Below, one piece after another: positions 1-8,675 of a stretch of 64,000 bases of DNA. Origin of the DNA: Planctomycetaceae bacterium. Its GTDB lineage: Bacteria > Planctomycetota > Planctomycetia > Pirellulales > PNKZ01. Location: positions 49,361 to 113,360 of the forward strand of contig JAEUIN010000043.1 of NCBI GenBank assembly GCA_016793115.1. Reading direction: 5' to 3'. Under the pieces are notes generated by a model, which saw only the letters and a program-made list of their open reading frames with translations, was not told where the DNA came from and did no database searches. Each line of letters begins with the position of its first letter. Position 1 is the first letter of the stretch. A program made the position numbers and the translations under genes.

Positions 1-1
1 A

Positions 2-394
2 ACTAGCTTGGGAAGGCTGCAAAACGGCACTTTCGTGAATTTGGAACGCTCGCTCCGCCTAAGCGATCGGCTTGGCGGGCATCTCGTAACCGGCCATGTC
101 GACTGCACCGGCACGCTCTTGGAGCGAAAAAATCTCGGCCCCTGGTCCGAGATGTGGTTCGGCTATCCTAGGCAGTATGCCGGCCATCTCGTGGAGAAGG
201 GGTCGATCACGGTCGCGGGCGTGAGCCTGACCGTGGTCGGGGCGGAATCGGATCGCTTCAGCGTGCAATTGATTCCGCATACACTCGAAGTCACGACGCT
301 CGGCGAGTTGAAGCCCGGCGACGTCGTCAACTTAGAAACTGACCTACTCGCGAAATATGTGGAGCGGCAGCTCGCTCTCGGTCCTCGGCAATGA
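2..394 (+). CDS. ribE: Riboflavin synthase alpha subunit, C-terminal part (5' end outside window)
   Basis: Riboflavin synthase converts two 6,7-dimethyl-8-ribityllumazine molecules into riboflavin plus a pyrimidine product. Seen here is the second lumazine-binding repeat: the family motif VNLERSLRLSDRLGGH leads into GHVDCTG, and later KGSITVAGVSLTV precedes IPHTLEVTTL. These match the C-terminal half of the roughly 200-residue family. The reading frame is open to the first bases of the window, so the gene starts upstream and this is a cut gene rather than a broken one. The next gene (xseB) starts about 30 bases after the stop on the same strand. Confidence 0.93.
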   Translation, partial: TSLGRLQNGTFVNLERSLRLSDRLGGHLVTGHVDCTGTLLERKNLGPWSEMWFGYPRQYAGHLVEKGSITVAGVSLTVVGAESDRFSVQLIPHTLEVTTLGELKPGDVVNLETDLLAKYVERQLALGPRQ

Positions 395-425
395 CCCTCA
401 GTTTCCAACCATCCGGATCGCGAAC

Positions 426-821
426 GTGACTGAATCGTTGAACCCGCGAGATCAACAAACTCCGCCGACTTTTGAGCAAGCGCTGGCACGGCTGGAGCAA
501 ATCGTGCAACAGTTGGAGGACGGGCGAACGGACTTGGCGTCGTCGCTCGCCGGCTACGAAGAAGGCGTGAAATTGTTGCGTCAGTGTCACGGCTTGCTAG
601 AGCGCGCGGAACGGCGCATCGAGCTCTTGAGCGGCGTCGATGCCGAGGGAAAGTCCGTTCTGGAGGACTTTGACGACGCTTCGACGATTTCCTTGGAAGA
701 GAAAGCACAAAACCGCTCGAAACGCCGTAGTAGCAAAAAGACGGCGGAAAAGGCCGTCGGCGAGAGTCAAGCGACCGGTTCGAGCGGCGATAGCGTGGAC
801 GAGCCGGGGTCGCTTTTTTAA
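426..821 (+). CDS. xseB: Exodeoxyribonuclease VII small subunit
   Basis: XseB is the small regulatory subunit of exonuclease VII, which degrades single-stranded DNA together with several copies per XseA. The motif TFEQALARLEQIVQQLEDG followed by LASSLAGYEEGVKLLRQC is diagnostic and helical throughout. An upstream ATG at 357 would overlap ribE; the GTG at 426 puts the start about 14 residues before the conserved block and gives 131 residues. The last 40 residues are a charged Lys/Arg/Ser-rich tail ending in SLF, longer than the usual ~80-residue subunit. It sits between ribE and ispA, a frequent bacterial neighbourhood (xseB-ispA-dxs). The xseA gene is not in view. Confidence 0.92.
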   Translation: MTESLNPRDQQTPPTFEQALARLEQIVQQLEDGRTDLASSLAGYEEGVKLLRQCHGLLERAERRIELLSGVDAEGKSVLEDFDDASTISLEEKAQNRSKRRSSKKTAEKAVGESQATGSSGDSVDEPGSLF

Positions 822-919
822 GATAAGGTTAGCGGGTTTTCGCCTGTCTCTTCCATCGGGGAGGCGGCGCGCGAAGGTCCGAATCGCCCGGCCGTTCGCA
901 CCCCGAGTGACATGATTTG

Positions 920-1894
920 ATGGTTCCGTCGTCGTTAGCCGCCGCCCAGGCATCTTCGCGCGGTTCGACCAAAGCGGATTCGGCGCTCGACGCTTTCACT
1001 GCGGAGTGGCGCCCGAAGATCGAAGCGGCGCTCGTCGGCTGTTTGCCCGACGGCGACGGCTGCCCGCCGATTCTCGCGGAAGCGATGCGTTACAGCTTGC
1101 TCGCCCCCGGCAAGCGATTGCGTCCGCTCTTGGTATTGGCGGGAGCGAGGGCGTGCGGGGGCGACTTGACCGCGGCAATGCCTGCCGCCTGCGCGGTCGA
1201 GATGATCCATTGCTATTCGTTGATTCACGACGACCTGCCGGCGATGGACGACGACGATCTGCGCCGCGGTAATCCGACGAGTCATAAAGTGTTCGGCGAG
1301 GGCATTGCGATTCTCGCCGGTGACGCGTTGCTGACGCTCGCTTTTGAAACGTTGGCCAAGAGGATTCAACCGGCGTCGTCCGCCGCGGCATGTTGCGCCG
1401 AACTCGGCCGAGCCGCCGGAGCCTGCGAACTCGTCGGGGGCCAGGCCGACGATTTGGCGGAAGAAGGCAAAGTGCCCGGAGTCGCCGAGGTGAGTGCCCG
1501 GACCAACGCCGAGAGCCTCGCGCATTTAGAAGCGATTCATCGCCGTAAAACGGGAGCGATGATTCTTGTTTCGCTGCGGTTGGGAGCGATTGCCGTCGGG
1601 GCCGACGTGAAACAATTGAAGGCGCTCGAAGAATACGGTCGTCGCCTGGGACTCACGTTCCAGATTATGGACGACCTGCTCGACGTGCAGGGTTCGGAAA
1701 CGACGATGGGTAAACGCGTCGGCAAAGACGCCGCTCGCGGCAAATTGACTTTCCCGGTATTGCTGGGGGCGGAGGAAAGCCTGCGGCGAGCACAAACGCT
1801 TACCGCGGAAGCGATCGCCGCGCTCGCGCCTTTGGGGTCCGACGTCGAGGTTCTGGAAGACCTCGCACGCTATGTTGTGGAAAGGAACCACTAA
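920..1894 (+). CDS. ispA: Farnesyl/geranylgeranyl diphosphate synthase (polyprenyl synthetase)
   Basis: Head-to-tail prenyl transferase that condenses DMAPP/IPP into farnesyl or geranylgeranyl diphosphate. Both aspartate-rich Mg-binding motifs are visible: DDLPAMDDDDLRRG beginning at residue 104 and DDLLD at 251-255. GKRLRPLLVLAG near the N-terminus is the IPP-binding region. The ATG at 920 is preferred over the TTG one codon earlier; the protein is 324 residues, normal for the family. The stop is two bases before the dxs start, so the pair is almost certainly co-transcribed, placing precursor supply and chain assembly in one unit. Exact chain-length specificity cannot be read safely from sequence alone. 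Confidence 0.95.
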   Translation: MVPSSLAAAQASSRGSTKADSALDAFTAEWRPKIEAALVGCLPDGDGCPPILAEAMRYSLLAPGKRLRPLLVLAGARACGGDLTAAMPAACAVEMIHCYSLIHDDLPAMDDDDLRRGNPTSHKVFGEGIAILAGDALLTLAFETLAKRIQPASSAAACCAELGRAAGACELVGGQADDLAEEGKVPGVAEVSARTNAESLAHLEAIHRRKTGAMILVSLRLGAIAVGADVKQLKALEEYGRRLGLTFQIMDDLLDVQGSETTMGKRVGKDAARGKLTFPVLLGAEESLRRAQTLTAEAIAALAPLGSDVEVLEDLARYVVERNH

Positions 1895-1896
1895 AG

Positions 1897-3837
1897 ATGG
1901 CCGCTTCGCTGCTTCCCACGATCAACTCGCCCGACGACCTGCGTCCGCTTACGTTGACGCAACTCGAGCAACTGGCCGCCGAGATGCGCGAAGCTCTCTG
2001 CAACGTCGTGGCGAATCGCACGGCGCACTTCGCATCGAACCTCGGAGTCGTCGAACTGTGCTTGGCCTTGCACACGACGTTCGACTTCCGTCGCGACCGC
2101 TTGATTTGGGACACCGGGCATCAGATTTACCCGCATAAGCTCATTACCGGTCGCTTTCGCGATTTCAGCTCGATTCGCACCAAAGGCGGACTCATGGGGT
2201 ATCCCAATCCCGCCGAAAGCGAATTCGATCTGTTCGTGACCGGACACGCCGGCTCGAGCGTTTCGACCGTGCTCGGGCTCAAGAGCGGCGACGATTTGCT
2301 GCCCGGCCAAGATGATCGTGCGGCCGTGGCGGTGATCGGCGACGGAGCTTTTCCTTCCGGCATCGTGTTCGAAGCGCTCAACAACGCCGCCGGATTGAAG
2401 AAGAAAATGATCGTCGTCTTGAACGACAACAAGATGTCGATTTGCCCGCGCGTCGGCGGAGTGGCCGATTTCTTGGATCGACTGCGAATGAATTCGCTCT
2501 ACGTCGGCCTTAAGAAGGAAGCGGTCAAGGCGCTGACGAAGGTGCCGCTGATCGGCGACGACATCGAGCGGATGATGAAGAAGACGAAGAACGCCGTGAA
2601 AGCCGGCCTGCACGGCGGCATGTTCTTCGAAGAACTCGGCATTCGCTACGTCGGCCCGATCGACGGTCACAATCTGTCGCTACTCAAGCAATATCTGGAA
2701 ATGTGCAAAGAGTCGGAAGAACCGGTCTTATTGCACATCGTCACGCAAAAGGGGCACGGGTTCGGTCCGGCGGAAGACGATCCTGTGACGTTTCACACGC
2801 CGGCGCCGTTCGAGCGCGAAGGTCGCCGAGTCATCTCGATCAAGAAGAGTTCGACGAAGGCCTACACGAATATCGCCAGCGAGGCGATTCACGCTCAGAT
2901 GGCCGTGAATCCGAAGGTCACCGTGATGACCGCGGCCATGTGCCAGGGGACGAACCTGGAACGCGTGCGCGACGACTACCCCGCGCGGTTCTTCGATGTC
3001 GGCATTTGCGAGTCGCATGCCGTCGCATTTGCCGCCGGCCAGGCCAAGGCCGGCCTTCGGCCCATCGTCGATATCTACAGCACGTTTTTGCAGCGCAGCT
3101 TCGACCAGATTTTCCAAGAGGTCTCGTTGCAGAACCTACCTGTGACGTTTCTGCTCGATCGCGGCGGACTGACCGGGCCCGACGGACCGACGCACCACGG
3201 CGTGTTCGACATCGGCTACATGCGGATGTTCCCGAACATGGTCGTCATGGCGCCGGGCGACGCCGCCGATTTGACGGCGATGCTCGACTTTGCTTTACAG
3301 CACGATGCGCCGACCTCGATCCGCTATCCCAAAGCGGCGGCGGAAACTCTCGACCGCGCATTTGCGCCGGTTGAACTGGGGCGTGCCGAAGTGCTGGAAT
3401 GGGGTGCCGACGGCATGATCGTCGCCTGCGGCACCTTGCTTGGCGCTTGCGAGAAAGCCGCGGCCGAACTTCGCAACGAAGGGCTCGACGTCGGCGTGAT
3501 TAACGCCCGCTTCATCAAGCCGCTCGATACGGAAACGATCTTAAAGGCCGTGGCCGGCTGTCCTTTCGTCGTCACGGTGGAAGAAGGGCAATTGATGACC
3601 GGCTTCGGTGCCGCCGTCCTGGAAGCGGCCAACGAAGCAGGCTTGCCGACGGTGAACATCCATCGCCTCGGCCTGCCGGATAGCTACGTCGAACACGGCG
3701 AGCGGGCCGAACTCTTGGCCGACCTGGGGCTCGACGTCGCCGGAATCGCCGCGAAATGCCGGGAGTTGGCCGCAGCCGCCGTGCCTCACGACGATAACTC
3801 GGCGGCGACGAAGGCCGCCGTGCGCCGCCGCGGGTAA
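1897..3837 (+). CDS. dxs: 1-deoxy-D-xylulose-5-phosphate synthase
   Basis: First enzyme of the MEP isoprenoid pathway: thiamine-diphosphate-dependent condensation of pyruvate and glyceraldehyde-3-phosphate, cytosolic. The N-terminal block HFASNLGVVELCLALH and the WDTGHQIYPHK motif are typical. The ThDP-binding GDG motif (GDGAFPSG) is at about residue 148 followed by ALNNA and NDNKMSI. The pyrimidine-binding domain (RFFDVGICESHAVAFAAG) and C-terminal transketolase domain follow. Length is 646 residues against a family norm near 620-640. It follows ispA with two bases between. Transcription probably continues from ispA. Confidence 0.97.
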   Translation: MAASLLPTINSPDDLRPLTLTQLEQLAAEMREALCNVVANRTAHFASNLGVVELCLALHTTFDFRRDRLIWDTGHQIYPHKLITGRFRDFSSIRTKGGLMGYPNPAESEFDLFVTGHAGSSVSTVLGLKSGDDLLPGQDDRAAVAVIGDGAFPSGIVFEALNNAAGLKKKMIVVLNDNKMSICPRVGGVADFLDRLRMNSLYVGLKKEAVKALTKVPLIGDDIERMMKKTKNAVKAGLHGGMFFEELGIRYVGPIDGHNLSLLKQYLEMCKESEEPVLLHIVTQKGHGFGPAEDDPVTFHTPAPFEREGRRVISIKKSSTKAYTNIASEAIHAQMAVNPKVTVMTAAMCQGTNLERVRDDYPARFFDVGICESHAVAFAAGQAKAGLRPIVDIYSTFLQRSFDQIFQEVSLQNLPVTFLLDRGGLTGPDGPTHHGVFDIGYMRMFPNMVVMAPGDAADLTAMLDFALQHDAPTSIRYPKAAAETLDRAFAPVELGRAEVLEWGADGMIVACGTLLGACEKAAAELRNEGLDVGVINARFIKPLDTETILKAVAGCPFVVTVEEGQLMTGFGAAVLEAANEAGLPTVNIHRLGLPDSYVEHGERAELLADLGLDVAGIAAKCRELAAAAVPHDDNSAATKAAVRRRG

Positions 3838-4000
3838 TGCCTCGGCGGCGGTTGCGACCAGGCGATTTCTTTTTTGGGATTTTCTTCCGGAATACCGTGG
3901 CCGGTCGGCGACTGAGCGGCGTCACCTCTTTTGGGACGATCGAATCGACCGGCCGCACGCCGCTACGAAGCGAACCGCGGTCGCAGGCGTGACGCAAGCG

Positions 4001-4576
4001 ATGACGGAAGCACACTTTGACGCCGCGGCTTGCGTGGCGCAAGTGCTTGCCGGCGACGACGACGCCTTCCGGCATCTGGTCGATCGAACCTACCCGCTGG
4101 TCGCGAAAATCGTGAGGGCGTATCTGCCGCCGTCGCACGACCGTGCCGCGGCCGAGCAAGAAGCGTACCTGCGGTGCTATGAGCGTCTCGGGCAGTACCG
4201 ACACGATGCCCCCTTGGAGCATTGGCTATCCCGCATCGCGGTTTCGGTTTGTCTTGACGCACTGCGAAAGCGGGGACGACGGCGAGAGTTGCGGTATGCG
4301 GATTTGTCGGAGGCCGAGTCGGCGGCTCTCGATGCGGCCTTGGCAGGCACGGATCGCCGTCCGGATGCCGTCGCAGCTCGGGAATTGTTGACGCACGTCT
4401 TAGAGCAATTGCCGCCCGAAGATGCGTTATTGATCAAGATGCACGAGTTGGAGCAGCGAACGCTGGCCGAAACGGCGGAACTGATGGGGTGGCGTCTGTC
4501 GTGGACGAAGCTGAAGCTTTCGCGCGCCCGCGGGCGGCTGAAAGCGGCGTTGGAACGATTACGGGAGCGGTCGTGA
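4001..4576 (+). CDS. RNA polymerase sigma factor, sigma-70 family (ECF-like)
   Basis: A 191-residue sigma-70 family protein. Region 2 is seen as DDDAFRHLVDRTYPLVAKIV and AEQEAYLRCYERLGQYR, with PLEHWLSRIAVSVCLDALRK matching the region 2.3/2.4 helix of ECF factors. Region 4 is LPPEDALLIKMHELEQRTLAE followed by a helix-turn-helix where LSWTKLKLSRARGRLK is the recognition helix. An alternative GTG start lies at 3989. Two small membrane proteins follow with 1-base and 4-base junctions, suggesting they are its partners or anti-sigma regulators. Its own target promoters cannot be told from this window. Confidence 0.9.
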   Translation: MTEAHFDAAACVAQVLAGDDDAFRHLVDRTYPLVAKIVRAYLPPSHDRAAAEQEAYLRCYERLGQYRHDAPLEHWLSRIAVSVCLDALRKRGRRRELRYADLSEAESAALDAALAGTDRRPDAVAARELLTHVLEQLPPEDALLIKMHELEQRTLAETAELMGWRLSWTKLKLSRARGRLKAALERLRERS

Positions 4577-4577
4577 A

Positions 4578-4883
4578 ATGAGTTCGAAGGGAAAATCGGA
4601 TTTCGACGGCCTCGGGCGGCACTTGATTGCCGCCGCCCGCCAAGCGCCGCCCGAGGCCCTCCCGGCCGGTCCTGGCGACTTGGCCGAGCGGGTTCTGACA
4701 TGCCGCTCGCGCCGCCTACCGAGCTTGGCTTCCGCCGAGGGGCCGATGTTGACCGTGGCCGCGGCGTTCGCGTTGGCCGCTTCCATCCTCCTCGTCGTCG
4801 CGAACTGGAGTTCGCTGGTCGAAGTCGTCGCGCCGCGACCGGCCCTGTTTGACGAACTGGTCGCTTGGGAGACTTTGCCGTGA
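4578..4883 (+). CDS. Small single-pass membrane protein, candidate anti-sigma factor
   Basis: Protein of 101 residues starting one base after the sigma factor stop. Residues about 56-75 (MLTVAAAFALAASILLVVAN) form one clear membrane helix; the N-terminal half is predicted cytoplasmic and rich in Ala/Pro/Arg, and the short C-terminal part would be outside. No zinc-binding HxxxCxxC motif is present, so it is not a standard zinc anti-sigma factor. The position directly after an ECF-like gene and the topology are the only reasons to suspect sigma factor control. No domain family is recognised. Confidence 0.7.
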   Translation: MSSKGKSDFDGLGRHLIAAARQAPPEALPAGPGDLAERVLTCRSRRLPSLASAEGPMLTVAAAFALAASILLVVANWSSLVEVVAPRPALFDELVAWETLP

Positions 4884-5278
4884 GTTTATTGCGATATTGG
4901 CGGGCCCTGCTCGCCTTGAGCGTCGTCTTCGTCGCCGGCATCGTCGTCGGCGGAGTGGGGACGGTGCGTTATATCCAGCGCGAGTATCGGGCCAAGCTCG
5001 ACGATTCGACCTGGGCGCCGCGCACGCTCGATTGGCTGCGGACGGCCGCCGCTCTGACGCCCGAGCAAGAGCGGCAAATTGAGCCGATCGTTCACGACGC
5101 CATCGAGCAAATGAAAGAGCTCCGCGATTCGAGCGAGGCCCAGCGGCGCGGCGTCGTCAAAGAACTGCTCACGGCCGTCGCCGTTTCCCTGCCCGACGAG
5201 CAGCGGGCCAAGCTCGTCCAGGCCGCGAAGGAGGCCGAGGCCAAATCCCAGCGGGCGAAGCGAAGTTCCGCAGGCTGA
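4880..5278 (+). CDS. Membrane-anchored helical protein, Spy/CpxP-like candidate
   Basis: The GTG at 4880 overlaps the previous stop as GTGA, giving 132 residues. One N-terminal membrane helix (LLALSVVFVAGIVVGGVG) is followed by a helical, charged domain with LTPEQERQIEPIVHDAIEQM and LPDEQRAKLVQ. The repeated 'LTPEQ...' style resembles the periplasmic LTxxQ family (Spy/CpxP and heavy-metal sensor proteins), which act as stress-sensing partners of sigma systems. That family call is tentative. Translational coupling to the upstream membrane protein makes a three-gene sigma module likely. The C-terminus is Lys/Arg/Ala-rich. Confidence 0.72.
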   Translation: MSLLRYWRALLALSVVFVAGIVVGGVGTVRYIQREYRAKLDDSTWAPRTLDWLRTAAALTPEQERQIEPIVHDAIEQMKELRDSSEAQRRGVVKELLTAVAVSLPDEQRAKLVQAAKEAEAKSQRAKRSSAG

Positions 5279-5328
5279 ACGGCAAAACTCGTCTAGCGGT
5301 GTCCTCCGATCTAATCAGCGATAATCCC

Positions 5329-7209
5329 ATGAAATACGCACTTTTCGTCGTTTCGCTGCTAGCCTCTACGCAACTTTTTGCAGAGGCCTCCGAGCGGCCG
5401 CCGGTCGTGGACTTGGTCGACAGCGACCTTCGGGTTGTCTGGGGTAAATATGGAATTTCGCCCGCCCCGCCGGTCGACGACGCCGGCTTTCTCCGCCGCC
5501 TCACGCTCGATCTCACCGGCCGCCTGCCGCAGCCGCAGGCCGTCGAAGAATTCCTCGACGACGCCTCGCCCGACAAACGGGCCCGCGCCGTCGATCGCTT
5601 GCTCGCCTCGCCCGAATATGCCGAGCATTGGGCCACGTACTGGGACAACCTCTTGATGGGCAGGCTCACGCGCGAGGCGTTCCTCGATCGCGCGGCTTTC
5701 AAGCAGTGGCTCCGCGCCGAGTTCGCCGCCAACACTTCGTGGGACCAAGTGGTCCGCAAGCTGATCACCGCCGAAGGCTACAACACCAATCGCCGGCCGG
5801 CGCGCGGCGGCAGCGCCGATCCCAAAGACCTCGACGAGCGCTTCAATCCCGCCGCCAATTGGTTCCTCCGCTACTCGCGGGCCTTGCCCGATATGGCCTC
5901 GGCCACGTCGAAGCTGTTTCTCGGCGTGCAGATTCAATGCGCCCAATGCCATGACCACAAGTCGGAGAAGTGGAAGCAAGACGACTTCAAGCAGTTCGCC
6001 GCCTGCTTCGCCAAAACCTGGCCGACGTACGTCGACAGCCCGCAAACGCTCACGCGGCAAGTCGGCCTTTATCGCATGGAGCTGAAAGATCGGTTGATCG
6101 TCCCTCCGGTCGCGAAGTACGAGAGCGTGTTCGGTTCCTACAAAGACTACATCGACGTCGCCCCCAAACTGCTCGACGGCACCGAAGTGCGCACTTGGGG
6201 GAGCCGGCGGAAGATCGTCGCCGACTGGGTGACGAACGACACGAATCCGTGGTTCGCGCAAGCGATCGTCAATCGGTTGTGGGGCAAGTTGCTCGGCCGC
6301 GGCTTCGTCGAACCGATCGACGATTTCCGCCCCGGCAATCCGGCCCTGCTGCCGGCGACGCTCGACGCCCTGGCCACGGACTTTCGCGCGCACCGCTACG
6401 ACCTGCGGCATCTCTTGCGCGCGATCTGTCTCACCGAGGCCTACGGGCGGGCCTGCGTCGATCTCGAGCTTTCCGCCGGGGCGCCGTCCTACTGGGCCGC
6501 GTACCCCGTGAAGGCGCTCGACGTCGAAGAGTTGTTCGACGCCGTCACGCAAGCGACCGACGGCGAAGCGGCGCTCAATCGCATCTCGAAAAACAACTAC
6601 GAGCTGATCCGGGGAGCCTTCGTGCAGGAACTCGTCACGCAGATGGGGACCGACGATATGGCCGAAGTGACCGAACTCGACGAGACGATCCCGCGGTCGC
6701 TGCTGCTGATTAACGGCGCCCTCGTTTGCGGCACGACGCGGCATTCGCTCCCCGATCAAGGCCTCGCGCCGCTGTTGGCTCAAGGCGACGAACAGGCGAT
6801 CGAGCAGCTTTATCTGCGCACGCTTTCCCGCCGGCCGACGGCGGCGGAGCTATCGCGCTGGTTGGAGTTTACGGCGAAGCCGCGCACGGTCGTCGTCACG
6901 AAGCCGCCCGTCAAAGCGTCGCCGCCGCTGATCGGCGTGACCAAGGAAATCGCCGAAGCGGCCGAAGGAACCGACTTCACCGAACTCTTGAAGCATGCCC
7001 AGACCGCGGCCGATTTCGCGGCTCTCCGCGGCAAGATGGAAAACAACGCCGACGCGGCGCTGTACGCCAAAGCTTTCCGCACCTACGTCGCCGAGACGCC
7101 GTTCAACATCTTGGCCGCGCTGCCGGGGGGCAAGACCGCGAAGCAACAAGCGTTCGAAGACTTGTATTGGGCGCTCTTGAACTCGACCGAGTTTCTCACC
7201 AACCACTAA
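5329..7209 (+). CDS. Secreted DUF1549/DUF1553 (PSCyt2/PSD1) planctomycete protein
   Basis: A 626-residue protein with an N-terminal signal peptide (MKYALFVVSLLASTQLFA). Order seen: DUF1549-type region with LRRLTLDLTGRLPQPQAVEEF and YAEHWATYWDNLLMGRL, then CAQCHDHK at about residue 204, then DUF1553-type region with NPWFAQAIVNRLWGKLLGRG and a C-terminal end FLTNH typical for these proteins. Such proteins are abundant in Planctomycetota and pair with DUF1501 proteins, as here. Their biochemical role is not established; links to polysaccharide use are inferred in the literature from context. The ATG at 5329 is chosen over the GTG at 5299 because it begins the signal peptide. A 19-base tandem duplication spans the stop codon. 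Confidence 0.92.
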   Translation: MKYALFVVSLLASTQLFAEASERPPVVDLVDSDLRVVWGKYGISPAPPVDDAGFLRRLTLDLTGRLPQPQAVEEFLDDASPDKRARAVDRLLASPEYAEHWATYWDNLLMGRLTREAFLDRAAFKQWLRAEFAANTSWDQVVRKLITAEGYNTNRRPARGGSADPKDLDERFNPAANWFLRYSRALPDMASATSKLFLGVQIQCAQCHDHKSEKWKQDDFKQFAACFAKTWPTYVDSPQTLTRQVGLYRMELKDRLIVPPVAKYESVFGSYKDYIDVAPKLLDGTEVRTWGSRRKIVADWVTNDTNPWFAQAIVNRLWGKLLGRGFVEPIDDFRPGNPALLPATLDALATDFRAHRYDLRHLLRAICLTEAYGRACVDLELSAGAPSYWAAYPVKALDVEELFDAVTQATDGEAALNRISKNNYELIRGAFVQELVTQMGTDDMAEVTELDETIPRSLLLINGALVCGTTRHSLPDQGLAPLLAQGDEQAIEQLYLRTLSRRPTAAELSRWLEFTAKPRTVVVTKPPVKASPPLIGVTKEIAEAAEGTDFTELLKHAQTAADFAALRGKMENNADAALYAKAFRTYVAETPFNILAALPGGKTAKQQAFEDLYWALLNSTEFLTNH

Positions 7210-7226
7210 GTTTCTCACCAACCACT
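7190..7226 (+). repeat. 19-bp tandem duplication across a stop codon
   Basis: The stretch agtttctcaccaaccact occurs twice with a 19-base period. The first copy encodes the last residues FLTNH and stop of the DUF1553 protein; the second copy lies just after and would encode the same residues in a shifted frame. It looks like a recent replication-slippage event with no effect on the protein. Confidence 0.85.
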
Positions 7227-7251
7227 GAGCGATGTCGATTGACTGGGCGGG

Positions 7252-7316
7252 TGCCTGGGGCCGGAGCCGCAGGCGAAGCCCCAGTTTGCCGGGGCAGCAC
7301 TTCGTTTTGCCCCGGC
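7252..7316. repeat. Intergenic hairpin pair, REP-like
   Basis: Between the DUF1553 and DUF1501 genes, ctggggc pairs with gccccag, and gccggggc (7288-7295) pairs perfectly with gccccggc (7309-7316) around a 13-base loop. No U-tract follows, so a classical terminator is not convincing; it could be a mobile REP-like palindrome or an mRNA-stabilising element between co-transcribed genes. Confidence 0.55.
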
Positions 7317-7367
7317 TCCTTTGATGCGGCAATAACTCACTTCCACTTTTCATTGGACCGCCGGACC

Positions 7368-8675
7368 ATGTCGTACGAACATCATCACGAACAAGCCGAA
7401 CGCCGCTGCACCGGTCCGCTCGCCCCGAGTCGCCGGGCGTTTCTCGGCGGAGGGCTCGGCGGATTGTTGAGCCTGGCGATTCCCCAATGGCAAGCGCGGG
7501 CCGCGCTCGCGGCCGCCGCGGGTGATCCTCAAGCGAAGCCCAAGTCGTGCATTCTGCTGTGGATGAACGGCGGGCCAAGCCAGCTCGATACGTTCGACCC
7601 CAAGCCGGGTTCCGCGAACGGCGGGCCGTTTAAGTCGATCAAGACTTCGGCAAGCGGCGTGCGGATTTGCGAGCATCTGCCGCAAGTTGCCGAGCAGGCG
7701 AAGCATCTGGCGATCGTGCGTTCGATGACGAGCAAAGAAGGCAACCACGATCGCGGGCAGTACCTCATGCACACCGGCTACGCGCCGAGCGGAACGCTGA
7801 AGCATCCGAGCCTCGGCGCTTGGGTGAGCCGCGAACTCGGCGATCCGCAGTTCGACTTGCCCAACTTCGTGAGCATCCGCGGGCCGTCGGTCGGCGCGAG
7901 CTTTCTCGGCGTCGAGCACAATCCGTTCACCGTGCAGAATCCGAGCCAAGGCGTGCGCAATCTGGCGTACCCGAAAGACGTCGATCGCACACGGTTCGCC
8001 GCGCGGCTCGAGGCGTTGAAGATGCTTCAACAAGACTTTCGCACGGCGACGCGGACCGCGGCGGCGACCAATCACGACGAGGTTTATCAGAAGGCCGCGC
8101 GGATGATGCATTCGCCGCTCGTCAAAGCGTTCGAAACGGCCGACGAACCGGAGGCGGTGCAAAAAGCGTACGGCGACAGCGATTTCGGCCGCGGCTGCTT
8201 GATGGCGCGTCGCCTCATCGAAGCGGGCGTGCGGTTCGTCGAGGTCACGCTCGACGGCTGGGACACGCACATCGACAACTTCACGAAGACGAAGCTCTTG
8301 ATGAACGATCTCGATCCGGCGCTGGCGACGCTCCTGCGCGAGCTGACCGAGCGCGATCGGCTCGACGATACGCTCGTCGTCTGGATGGGAGAGTTCGGAC
8401 GGACGCCGAAGATCGGCGCCGCCGACGGCCGCGATCACTTTCCCACGGCCTGGACGACGGTGCTCGCCGGCGGCGGCGTGCGCGGCGGGCAAGCCTATGG
8501 AGCGACCGACGACGACGGGCTCAAGGTCGCGCGCGACCCGGTGACCGTGCCGGATTACTTCGCGACCTTGGCGACGGCGCTGGGGATGGACCCGACGAAA
8601 GAAGCGATGAGCCCCGTCGGCCGGCCGATCGCGATCTCGGAAAACGGCGCGCCAGTCGCGGGATTGTTACGTTGA
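7368..8675 (+). CDS. DUF1501 domain protein with Tat signal
   Basis: A 435-residue protein. The N-terminus carries a twin-arginine motif (SRRAFLGGGLGGLLSLAI), so folded export by Tat is predicted. The DUF1501 fold shows in CILLWMNGGPSQLDTFDPKPG, EGNHDRGQYLMHTGY and the C-terminal VVWMGEFGRTPKIG plus DGRDHFP motifs, a sulfatase/alkaline-phosphatase-like architecture. Biochemical function is not known. The reading frame is open far upstream of 7368, but the ATG there starts just ahead of the Tat motif. It pairs with the preceding DUF1549/DUF1553 gene, the standard planctomycete arrangement. It converges on and overlaps by nine bases the stop region of the glycosyltransferase on the other strand. 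Confidence 0.92.
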   Translation: MSYEHHHEQAERRCTGPLAPSRRAFLGGGLGGLLSLAIPQWQARAALAAAAGDPQAKPKSCILLWMNGGPSQLDTFDPKPGSANGGPFKSIKTSASGVRICEHLPQVAEQAKHLAIVRSMTSKEGNHDRGQYLMHTGYAPSGTLKHPSLGAWVSRELGDPQFDLPNFVSIRGPSVGASFLGVEHNPFTVQNPSQGVRNLAYPKDVDRTRFAARLEALKMLQQDFRTATRTAAATNHDEVYQKAARMMHSPLVKAFETADEPEAVQKAYGDSDFGRGCLMARRLIEAGVRFVEVTLDGWDTHIDNFTKTKLLMNDLDPALATLLRELTERDRLDDTLVVWMGEFGRTPKIGAADGRDHFPTAWTTVLAGGGVRGGQAYGATDDDGLKVARDPVTVPDYFATLATALGMDPTKEAMSPVGRPIAISENGAPVAGLLR

